This document shows, one piece after another, positions 55,193 through 64,000 of a stretch of DNA of 64,000 nt (its first letter is position 1; each line of letters begins with the position of its first letter). Below the pieces are notes generated by a model. The model worked only from the letters and a program-made list of their open reading frames with translations. It did not search any database and had not been told where the DNA came from. Source of the stretch: Pseudopyrenochaeta lycopersici. Lineage: Eukaryota; Ascomycota; Dothideomycetes; Pleosporales; Pseudopyrenochaetaceae. Position numbers and translations under genes: made by a program. The DNA lies in assembly GCA_003313425.1 (NCBI GenBank), contig NHZP01000016.1, forward strand, positions 186,001-250,000, read 5' to 3'.

Positions 55193-55837
55193 TATTGCGC
55201 CTCAAACCCCGCAACTTGTCGTACGTAATGGTGTTTTTGTGGGCATTTACAGATACCCAGGATCTTCATGTAACTACCAACCGAAAAAGTTTTTTTGTCG
55301 ATTTTGCTTCCATAGGATAGGGGTTGGCTTGGGGAGCATTTCCATGGCGTATTCGGAAAGAGGTTTCGAAAGCGCGGTCAAAAGTTTTGCTTGTTTTTTA
55401 CATTTGATGTTGATGGTTGGTCTTTGTATAAGGAGAAGGAAGATAAAAAAAATCTATGGCAAGGGGAGATGATCTCGCTTGACATTTTCATGTACATAAC
55501 TTTCGGTTTGTCTGTGTCGTGTTCGAATAGTACGTTGACACTCAGCGCGTGTGCTTCTTTTTTACGGTTATGTTTGCTACGTTTCAACAAATATCGCGTT
55601 TTCAATGTCGCTTCATATGCCGGATTAGTTGGTATCTACCGAGTAAGCTTTGTCGTTGCTTTAAGACATGTACTATACAATACGTCAAGAACGCTGATGT
55701 ACATTTCGTTGGCACAATGCACGATTCCTAGCCAGCTATGTGGCTCAAGTTACTATACAATGAACTGGATCGCTACATTCGAAGTGTAGTCATATGCAAG
55801 TTCATATCCACTAAATTTCTCCTTCTCCCTGACACAT
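55193..55837. other. Convergent 3' flanks of TSC2 and the DUF1640 gene
   Basis: T-rich non-coding sequence. Frames at 55391-55789 are unsupported. Confidence 0.5.
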
Positions 55838-57108
55838 TCAACCCAAGCTTACACCCTCTGTGGCAAGCAACTCACCACCCAACGCTTCTTTCTGCCCAAT
55901 TCCTATTGGATGCGATGGAGGTGTATCTCCAAATTCTTCCATCGGCGATGGCCGATGCGGTGGCGGCGCCTTCTTCTTCTTTTCTTCCTGTTGATGATGT
56001 TGGATGTAGCTCATGTATTTCAACGCAACGAAGAGCATGAATGCTGATATGCCAACGGCGATAGCGGCACGTCGGGTGAGCACCCAGCGTAAGCCTTCGA
56101 CTTCGGAGCGCGCATCCGAGTTTAGGGCGACGGTGATTTTGTAGTTTATCTCTTGAATCTGGAGGGATTGTTAGTTGGTGGAACCATATTATGGGCAGAT
56201 AGGCACTGTCGTACCTTCGTTTCCATACTCCTTTGCTCCTGCCGAACAGCCATCTTCCTGTCGTCAAATAGACCCTTCAACTCATCCCTCAACCCGGTGG
56301 TTTCCTGCCCCAGCCTCTGGCCCAGAATGTCAACTTCATGCTGCAATTGGCCTCTCTCCGTCCTCATCTTTTCCACCTCCCCTTTTCTGGTATTTCCAAT
56401 TTCCGTCTTGAGCTCACTACACGCAGCCCGGAAGAGGTATGTCTGGTTCTCGACGTTGGATTTGGAGACGAGGCCCTCCCGCGCCAACTCCATGTTATCG
56501 AGTAGGATTTGTCGAAGGCCCTTCATGATTGTGATTGACTGCGGTGAGGTGTAGGCTGAGTTCCGCGTGAGTTCGCGGACAAGGCCATAGGTATCGAAGT
56601 GGTGGACGTATGGCGGTGTTTTCAGGTGCGGCGCTTTGTGCTCATCTTCTTCTTGCGGGCTGGGCATGTGGAGGACGCTGTCCAGTGGCTTTGGATCTGC
56701 AGTCTTGGGAGGTTCTGGCGCTGGTTGTGGCGGCGGTGTGTCCTCTATTGCGCTGGGTTTTGGCGGAGTGGATGGGGGCTTTGTAGGCGCTGCCGCATGC
56801 TCTCCATCTTCCACATCTTGGAGAACTTGCTGCTGGGCACTCTTTTCTGCCTTAACTGGGGCGTTTTGTTCTGTACTTTTTGCCGCATTCTGGTCGCGCA
56901 GATGAGGAGCAGGCTCATGTGCCTTTCCATAGCGTTGCGTAGGGCTTTCCTCCAGCCAGCGGGGCGTCGTCGTGAAGTGCCGGCAACCTCGCCGCAGGCA
57001 AGTTGCGCGAAACATGGCCGTATCCTGTGATGATGCAGCACGTATTCGTGGTGGTTTCGATGGCTTGAAAAGCATAGGCCACAAGAATGGCAGTTTCGGA
57101 GCCGCCAT
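55838..57108 (-). CDS. FMP32: Mitochondrial DUF1640 protein (FMP32/CCDC90 type)
   Basis: Exons are 57108-56215 and 56158-55838 (56-nt intron, phase 0), giving 404 residues from the first ATG at 57108. A second ATG at 57015 starts MFRATCLRRGCRHFTTTPRW, a convincing mitochondrial presequence, so the shorter form may be the real one. A low-complexity Pro/Lys/Glu stretch spans about 75-200. The DUF1640 domain starts at HHFDTYGLVRELTRNSAYTS, then GLRQILLDNMELAREGLVS, a coiled coil (TERGQLQHEVDILGQRL) and INYKITVALNSDARSEVEGL. A single membrane helix (RAAIAVGISAFMLFVALKYM) is near the end. Animal relatives include MCUR1; yeast FMP32 is a mitochondrial inner-membrane protein. Confidence 0.9.
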
Positions 57109-57504
57109 CTTGTCTTTCTGTCGAGATGCAAAGAAGCTTGAACTTGGAGATCTGATCTTGCATCGGACGCAATCGGCTGAGTCAGTCACAGCTCGGCAGG
57201 GATCTGCCGTCCCTAAGCGGGCGTCTAATCCGGACTTCAATGGGACGTCATTGGAGCAGGGTTTACCAGCCTCGAAACTGGCGGATTTTACATGCAGACA
57301 TAGACCACGTTTTGAACAACAAACAACACAGCAGTCTTCGGCATACCGGCTGGCTTTTGTTCTGTCCCGAATTTCATCAATTATAACAAATCATTGAGTG
57401 TCCACATTCTTCACTTCGACTGCTTATACTGCTGAATTATGTGCCTTCTTGACCGGGCTATCAAACTGTAAAAGAACTATCTCCTCCTGCAGTTGCTGAA
57501 TAAT
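57109..57504. other. Intergenic stretch between two minus-strand genes
   Basis: Promoter of the DUF1640 gene and 3' flank of the isomerase gene. Nothing else recognised. Confidence 0.5.
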
Positions 57505-58431
57505 TTACAGCTTGTGCTTCTTCTCTCCAGAAGCGATCTTCCGGAACTCTTCCTGAGGGACACCCTTCAGGAATCTCTCCAATCCAGCAAATACTTCGTC
57601 TACGCCTTGTCGGTCAAGAGTGTCTCGATAGGGCTTCTGGATGAGCGCCTTGATCTTGATCAGACTGTCACTGTTGAGGTGGTCACCCATCCTATCATCG
57701 ACCTCCTTGAGCACCTCGCCGAGAAATCTGTCGCTGAAATCGCTGTCCTTGCTATTCCCCGCGTCGATGACCTTGTTCACAAACCCGGTATGTACAAGCT
57801 CTTCGATAGTTATGCGTTTCGACATGATGAGCGCCTCATTGGCTTTTGAAATCCCGAGTCTTCTTACGAAAGCGATACTGGCATTTCCCTCCGACACCAA
57901 CCCAATGGAAGAGAACGGTGTCAGGAGGAAGGTATGCGGTGCGGCGTAAATGAAATCGGCGAAGGCAATCAGAGCAGCGGAGAGACCGATGGCAGGGCCA
58001 TTCAGGGCAGCGACGAGGATCTTGGGATGAGTGTAAAAGGCGTGTGTAATATGGAGGTTGTTGGTGACGAAGTTCTTAAGCCAGCCTTGACGTTCGTCAA
58101 TAGCGCTCTTGTCTAGAGTGCTGCCGAAAGACACGTCTGCACCGCTGCGTAATTCGTCAGCTTTCCGCCTTTCTACGGCCAACGATACTTTGTCTTCACC
58201 ATCTCCTTTTTATCAATTGCGCTTAAGCAAAGAGAGCACTTACGCAGAAAAATATCTCCCTTTGCCCGTTATGACAGTAATATATACCTCATCTCTTGCA
58301 GCGACCTCATGCATCGCTCTTGCGAGCTGATAATACAGGTTCCCATCGAGGGAGTTGAGCTTCTTTGGTACATTGAGTGTGATGATGGCGATCTTGCCTC
58401 GGTATTCCACAAGGATGCCGGGTTCAGTCAT
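57505..58431 (-). CDS. Enoyl-CoA hydratase/isomerase family, peroxisomal (ECI-like)
   Basis: Exons are 58431-58244 and 58144-57505 (99-nt intron, GTAAGT...GCAG), giving 275 residues. It starts MTEPGILVEYRGKIAIITL and continues NVPKKLNSLDGNLYYQLARA. The oxyanion-hole tract formed across the splice site reads GRYFSAGADVSFG, and the second one is ILVAALNGPAIGLSAALIAF. The active-site Glu of isomerases appears in IGLVSEGNASIAFVRRLG. The C-terminus is HKL, a variant of the SKL peroxisomal targeting signal. This pattern fits delta3,delta2-enoyl-CoA isomerase, which moves double bonds of unsaturated fatty acids for beta-oxidation. It is divergent from PET100. Confidence 0.93.
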
Positions 58432-58923
58432 ACTGAGGGAATCTGGGGATAATATTCGGGGAGGTGATGATATAGAAGACCTGTTTGGGGCGAGAGAAAG
58501 CAAACAGAGTGTATTTGGGCATACGGTGACACGACGGCAACTTTGAGACTCGAGGATAATAAGCCGAGGCTAGAATGCGGAGGCATTTTGGATCGACACC
58601 CGATGGCTCTCAAGTACCGAGAGAACATCAAGCGCATTATTCGTGAAAGCAATAAAATGTGTAATATCAACTGTTACCAGAAAGGAGGTCCTTTGAAGAT
58701 TGTCGTTCATACATTGTCGAAGCGTAAAGCGACATGTGAAGCTTTGAGGTTGCGCAAGGTGGGGATGCGCCCGGAGTAGGGCTGATAGATTAGATGGTTC
58801 ACAGCTTGTCGCCGAGAAATTTCCACAGCATCACCGTAAAGATCTTCAACTTCATCAGTCCACCAAGCCTTTGAAGTGTCCACCTGTGTCGCAAACCCTA
58901 CACGTTAAGTCGCAATAGTCAAG
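58432..58923. promoter_or_regulatory. Divergent promoter region of the isomerase and PET100
   Basis: The 492 bp between two divergent start codons. No element is distinct, and frames inside are unsupported. Confidence 0.45.
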
Positions 58924-59328
58924 ATGGCGGGTCCCAATCTCGAGGTGTTTAAGGTACGTCTCCATATGGTTTGCACACGACTCAACGATGCTGCAAGCAC
59001 TGCACGACTTACACGTCTCTGAATGCCGCTGCAAACCCCAATTTTGGAGCCCAGAATGGCGCACGTTGCTCACATGCTACCGTAGTTTGGAATGTACATT
59101 CTCTTCCCCATCAGTATAATGTACTACTTCGGCACGAACCTAGACGGCAAATTCACAGTCCCGGAGTTCTGGCCAAAACCAGGGCAAACGCACAAGATAC
59201 CCTACGACCGCGAGGAGATTGCGAAAGAGCTGGAAAGAATCAAAGAGAGAAACTTGGAGAACAAAAGGAGGAGAGAGGAGCAGGAGAGGATGAGGGCCTT
59301 GATGGAAGGTAGTGGAAAGGAGGAATAG
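58924..59328 (+). CDS. PET100: PET100, cytochrome c oxidase assembly protein
   Basis: Exons are 58924-58953 and 59086-59328, joined across a 132-nt intron (GTACGT...CCGTAG), giving 90 residues. The first exon holds only ten codons, MAGPNLEVFK. The second continues FGMYILFPISIMYYFGTNLD, a membrane helix followed by KFTVPEFWPKPGQTHKIPYD, which is the PET100 signature. A charged coiled coil (REEIAKELERIKERNLENKR) completes it. The protein sits in the mitochondrial inner membrane and is needed for a late step of complex IV assembly. Because exon 1 is so short, a first-ATG annotation starting at 59092 would lose the N-terminus. Confidence 0.95.
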
Positions 59329-59564
59329 AACCGGGCAGAGCGGAAGCGCATTCCCAATTTATGACAATCCCAACCAAGTTTCGAACGAGAAGGAGGTATA
59401 TGAGCAAACGACGGCAATGTAACTGGTGATGCGCAATTCAGACACATATGGGCGGCGTTTTGGTGAAAATGGCCCTCTCTTCAGGCCTGTCATGTACAAT
59501 ATTGTATAACGTTGTATCATACACTCATATGCAAGCGCCAGTCAGGATATTCCACACCCATCTG

Positions 59565-60535
59565 TTATACAGCAACCTTGCCACGCAATTCATCCCACAA
59601 TCCTTCGTTTATCGAACCTCTAGACCAGTTCGTGTACACCCCCGTAATCCCCTGCACCTCTTGCAATGCATCCAAAAAGTTGTTTAACTCCTTTGCTGCG
59701 GATTCATCCTCTAGAGATACCTTGGTATCCTCATTTGGGTCGTAGATGATCTCACTCTCCTCAATCTCCATATCTAGCTCCTTTGCGAGTGTCTCGGCCG
59801 TAGTTTTGGTCTGCGCCGGCTCTGTAAAGAGCACTACGCGACCCTCCTCATCTTCTAACACGTCCAACACACCAGCATCCAATGCAGGTTCTAAGACTTC
59901 ATCCACACCCATCCCTTCCTTCTGCTGCAAGATTATTCGTCCCTTCTTCTCGAACATGTAGCCCACTGGGGATACCGTGCCGCCTGATTCCTTCACCAGC
60001 AACCTCAGCTCAGCCAACGCACGGAGTTTATTGTCTGTCTGGCATTCTATGATGGTAGCGACTGACGGTGGCAGTATTGCCTCGAGGACAAGGGATTCTA
60101 GTGCTGCGCCGGTGGTGGAAAGACCTTGGCCGCGGGCCAGAGCTGCTTCAATGGAAGCTTTCGGGACCGCAGCCTTCTTTGCAGTAGCAATCGCAAGGGC
60201 AAGACGAGGGTTCTGCTCAGGATTTGGACCAGCAAGCTTCACGGCGTTCGTGATGTCGCGGGTCATGAGGGAGCGTTGCTTCGACTTTCCAGCGTCGTTT
60301 TTGGCTTTGTCATGTTTGATCGATGACCATTTTCTTTTGGAGAATTAGCAAGTGCAATGAAGGATGAGCAGTTGCTATCTCACGAGTGTCCGGAATGAAG
60401 CTTTGGCGTACTGGTCAAACATCGCACCTGCTCTTGGAGCCGCAGCCTCCTAGGGCGTGTGGCATGGCGGCAGGCGCATTGACTCAGTGTGTCAAATGCA
60501 GTGGCTCGAATTGCGCTACGATATAATGTTGCCAT
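59565..60535 (-). CDS. TACO1: TACO1/YebC-family mitochondrial translation factor
   Basis: Exons are 60535-60384 and 60333-59565 (50-nt intron, GTGAGA...CAAAAG), giving 306 residues. The N-terminus MATLYRSAIRATAFDTLSQC, followed by Arg-rich sequence, is a typical mitochondrial presequence. The family core starts across the splice site with SGHSKWSSIKHDKAKNDAGK, then SLMTRDITNAVKLAGPNPEQ and NPRLALAIATAKKAAVPKAS. It continues VKESGGTVSPVGYMFEKKG and ends in NWSRGSINEGLWDELRGKVA. Animal TACO1 promotes translation of cytochrome c oxidase subunit I, and bacterial YebC acts on translation or transcription. The link with the neighbouring PET100, also complex IV, is suggestive only. Confidence 0.94.
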
Positions 60536-60746
60536 TTCTCTTACGGCTGGCAAAGCGTCCAGGGTGGTCGAAACAAAAAGTTCAGGATCGTCGTCCCTGC
60601 CAAGTCGGGAGTCCGCAACTTAACCCACATGCACCCACCGCTCCACCCCTCGACACCTGTCAAGCTGGCTCCCCACGCGATGTGAGCAGCCTCCACCGGC
60701 ACCTTCAGGATAATCCCGATAGGCTTGCAAGTCCCTCTTGGTGACC
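60536..60746. promoter_or_regulatory. Divergent promoter of TACO1 and LAA1
   Basis: Only 211 bp separate the two start codons, so the promoters are shared or abutting. No defined element picked out. Confidence 0.5.
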
Positions 60747-63700
60747 ATGGCTGCGGATGAGCAACCTGCAAATGATGGGCTCTCAAACCCCGAGCTCGAT
60801 ATCAAGAAGCTGCACGCCCTCCCTTCCGAGCAACAAGATCTCTATCTGTTGACCTTCACGTCGGACCTCGCGCGCCATGTCGACTCTTTAGATGCCGATG
60901 GCGCTTCAGCGCACCAGATATACATCAAGAAGGAGATATTCCAGATCGTCAACCTTGCGTCCCCCGCACCCACCAGGGTAATCCGAAACAACTTGGGACG
61001 AGCAATTGCGGGCATTTTTGAAAAGGGAGACCGAAAGCTTCTCTTCGAATCCATCAACGAGTCGATCAGTATCATAAACGCTGCGGGAAAGAGCGAAAAG
61101 GATGTCAGGGCAAAACATGCAGCCGCACATTGCCTAGGCGCCATCTTCGAGGCGGCAGGAGATAGCGCTATTGGGCTGTCACCATTCGCGGCAAAGAGTC
61201 TATTAGGTCTAATCAAGTTCGCGCAATCCCATACAGGGCTCAGGGCGACAATTTTCAAGGCAGTGGGGAAAGTGTTCAAAGGCGTTAGCCCTTCCGCGGA
61301 CGAGATTATCGCAAGAGACGCATGGAAACAAGCTCGAAATGCTTGTAATGACAAGTCTTACCTCGTACAGGCAAGCGCTTGCTACTGTTTGGAGCAACTG
61401 ACAAGATATACAACCTTCTTCGACAACTCCAATGACTTTGATAAGCTACAAAACGTTGCGTGGAAGACGATCGATAGTCCCTCATCGTCCGTCAGACGTG
61501 CAGTTGCTTCATGTGTCAGTGCTTCACTGGTCAAGAACTACTCCGAAAATGCACCAGTCGACCTCCCTGTGCTCACAAGATCAAAGACAATGAAGAAAAA
61601 GAACAAGAAAGATGCTGATGGCGACGAGGATGTTATGGAACGACCTGATTCACCTGCACCCAAGAAGTCAGCTATGCAGCTTTCTTTCACTATACCATCC
61701 CTCTTGAAACTATTATCAACGCAATATTGCCGGCCTTCGACTGGGACTCGCGCAAGAGCTGGAATAGCCGTATGCTACATGAAAACCTTCAGAGGGCTGG
61801 GCGAGCAAGTTATAGAAAGCAAATACTCGGAAATCGCGCGAAGCCTCTTCGTTGATGTTCTTAGCAATAACGTCATTACTCAGAATCGATATCGCCTGCT
61901 AAGCGCCAGGAAATATGTTGCAATCATATTAGAAACCGTCATTGGCCGCGATATGCTGGGAGAGTCAGGGCAACTCAACGCTGCGAGGTTCTTGCTTAAT
62001 GAGATCTTGAAGGACTACCCTCCAGTCCTCAAGGAACGCCCTGAGCCGTCCAAACAAACATTAATTGGCGCCCTGAGTACGCTCTGTTCTTTACTCAATA
62101 GCCTAGGGTCGGCCGCCAATATCATTGCCGACTCGTGTCGAGACGCTCTCCTTCAAGTTCTACAGCATCCAAGTTACACAGTTCAAGTAACTGCTTCCGC
62201 ATGTCTTCGTTCATTTGTTCTCGCATGCCCACTCCAGCTTCTTCCTTCCGTTACGATATGCATGAACAGCGTCAATCGAGAGCTCAGCCTCCTTGCTGGA
62301 CCAAGACAGTCTCCTCGTAAATGTGTCGGTCTGGCAAATGGTCTCTCTGCTGTTCTAAGCACGTCGACTTCTCAGCCGCTCCATGGCTCCGTGGATGTCA
62401 ATTCGAGGGTCCTCTCGCAGGCTACATCGCTGTTGAAATCGGCGAGCAATTCTGACTTGAGAATATCGTCTACTCAAATACAAGTGGCATGGGTACTGAT
62501 CGGGGGTTTAATGACTCTAGGTCCCAACTTTGTTAAGATCCATCTTTCGCAGCTGCTCCTGCTATGGAAGAATGCGCTTCCAAAACCTTTGAACAAAGAC
62601 AACATGATACAGCGAAACGTCCTGGAATTAAGTTTCCTAGCACACGTGCGAGAGTGTGCTCTGGGCTCCATCTTGACATTTCTAGAATTCAACAGCAGGT
62701 TACTCACTCTAGATGTGACCAAGCGACTAGCTGCAATGCTACAGAATACTACCATGTTCTTGAACACATTACCAGCAAAAAAAACTACCGATGACATCTC
62801 ACAGCGATTGTCGCCCGCACTGCAATTGCACGATTTCGACTTGATGGTGCGAAGAAGAGTGCTTCAGAGCTATACCAAGCTCGTGGAATTAAGTCCTGCA
62901 AGCAGTAACGAGGTTCTGCTGCAAACCAATCTGCTACCTTTCGCTATTGCGTCTTTCGCTGAGCCCGATAACTACACAACCAGTTCGTTCAGCACAGCTA
63001 TTGCTAGTGCTGCAGGAACGTTTGAAAGCATATGGGAAGTCGCAGACAACCACGGCTTTGGAGTTACTGGGCTCGTCAGGGGTTATGATATTAAACCGCT
63101 GCCGGGCGAGCATGAAACTGGGTCTCGGCATCACTGGCTCACCAGGCATGGGCCTGAAGATATCATAGACCGCACAGTATGTCTGAACCTGGTCACTTAA
63201 ACACTTCACTGACATATTCCAGTTGCTCTCCCCAATATGTGGGGCACGCGAACATGACTCGATAGCTTTGTACATTGGGGCCTCGAACGATGCTACCGAC
63301 CTACCAGACCCACCAGCCACCGAAGTGGTCAACGCTGCGCTGCAGCTATTCGCAATTTGTTTGCCTTTACAAAGCACTCGAATTCAAGAGAGCATACTCG
63401 AACAGATGACCTCTTTCCTGTCTGCCAGCAGTCTACAGAGAGATGTCAACAGAAAGATTGCGATGATGGTCAACGTTGCATATGCAGTGTTATCTGCGTT
63501 GAAGGTAGCTGTGAAGGAGACACGCTCAGCGCCCGGCAGTCTTAAGGGACCGGCGGTCGAGAAAGTGATGCAAGACCTATTACACGTAAGTAGATGCTAC
63601 TTTTCGTGTCACTCATACTAATTTGTTCAGCTGTTTGTCATCTTTCCTGATCCTTTCCTCCGTAATATTGCCGGAGAGGCTCTTGGGCGGCTGTGTAACA

Positions 63701-64000
63701 GCTCTGGAAATGCTCTCACTAGCAGCGAGGTCAACTATTTAGTGGACCAGATTGTAGCGAACCGAGAGCCAAATGCTCGGTCAGGCTATGCCGTTGCACT
63801 AGGATGTATCCACTCCCAGCTTGGTGGTATGGCTGCTGGCTTTCATCTGAAGAATATCCTCAGTATTCTCATGTCTCTTGGCAACGACCCGCATCCTGTC
63901 GTGCACTTTTGGGCCATCGACAGTTTGTCAAGGGTAGCAGATTCCGCTGGATTGTCGTTCTCAAGCTACGTTACCAGCACGCTCGGTATGCTTGCACAGT
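60747..64000 (+). CDS. LAA1: LAA1/HEATR5-type HEAT-repeat protein, 3' end outside the window
   Basis: Exons are 60747-63176, 63223-63585 and 63631 to the right edge (introns 46 and 45 nt, phase 0). About 1,050 residues are present. The ATG at 60747 (CCATGG context, MAADEQPANDG) was preferred to an upstream in-frame non-ATG codon. HEAT-like helices run throughout: KKEIFQIVNLASPAPTRVIR, NNLGRAIAGIFEKGDRKLL, KHAAAHCLGAIFEAAGD, and in exon 3 FPDPFLRNIAGEALGRLCNS and ARSGYAVALGCIHSQLGGMA, which match the HEATR5 family. A Lys-rich acidic insert sits near residue 290. LAA1 binds the AP-1 clathrin adaptor and helps localise it for trans-Golgi to endosome traffic. Relatives exceed 1,900 residues. Confidence 0.9.

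Noticed and set aside
1..64000. Search by eye for tRNA, rRNA and CRISPR arrays
   Set aside because: No convincing tRNA B box with a foldable cloverleaf, no rRNA segment, and no regularly spaced direct repeats were found. CRISPR is not expected in a fungal genome.

Overview
The window looks like a chromosome arm segment of a filamentous ascomycete (Pezizomycotina), most likely a dothideomycete such as a member of the Pleosporales. The evidence is many short introns (about 42-132 nt) with GTAAGT/GTATGT-type donors, a HET-domain gene, an AT-rich block that looks like a RIP-degraded repeat, secreted hydrolases, and a single-copy set of conserved eukaryotic housekeeping genes. The class-level placement is inference from gene content and style.

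Layout. 0-5 kb: a possible truncated gene, an unknown protein with a clathrin-adaptor-like motif, then MAK16 (60S biogenesis) and MSS1 (mitochondrial tRNA-modifying GTPase) divergent from one short promoter. 5-11.5 kb: gene-poor. Its most striking content is a minus-strand transcription unit whose first two ATG codons each open a 24-nt reading frame encoding the same heptapeptide, MGRGGYN, with different synonymous codons. 11.5-15 kb: an F-box protein and the checkpoint clamp subunit HUS1, with a 13-nt internal exon and an ACGCGT promoter box. 15.5-25.7 kb: a stretch of secreted or catabolic proteins (eqolisin-fold protein, DUF1996 protein, GH31 alpha-glucosidase, NmrA-like protein, small Cys-containing secreted protein). 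26-28 kb: a short-chain dehydrogenase and the gamma-tubulin complex protein GCP3. 31-34 kb: two related genes of an unrecognised family. 34-38.5 kb: a choline-transporter-like protein divergent from a Rab GTPase. 38.5-44 kb: an accessory-looking part with an AT-rich repeat relic, a membrane-anchored HET-domain protein and an unrecognised multi-pass membrane protein. 45-64 kb: dense housekeeping genes: AlaX-like editing protein, CSE1, TSC2, FMP32-like, enoyl-CoA isomerase, PET100, TACO1/YebC and the 5' part of LAA1/HEATR5, which runs off the right edge.

Functional threads. Several genes serve mitochondria: MSS1 and TACO1 (mitochondrial translation), PET100 (cytochrome c oxidase assembly), the DUF1640 protein, and possibly one isoform of the AlaX-like protein. 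CSE1, TSC2, Rab and LAA1 cover nuclear transport, TOR control and membrane traffic. Exon structures were worked out by eye from splice motifs, reading phase and family resemblance. No alignment or database search was run, so family names rest on recognised motifs.
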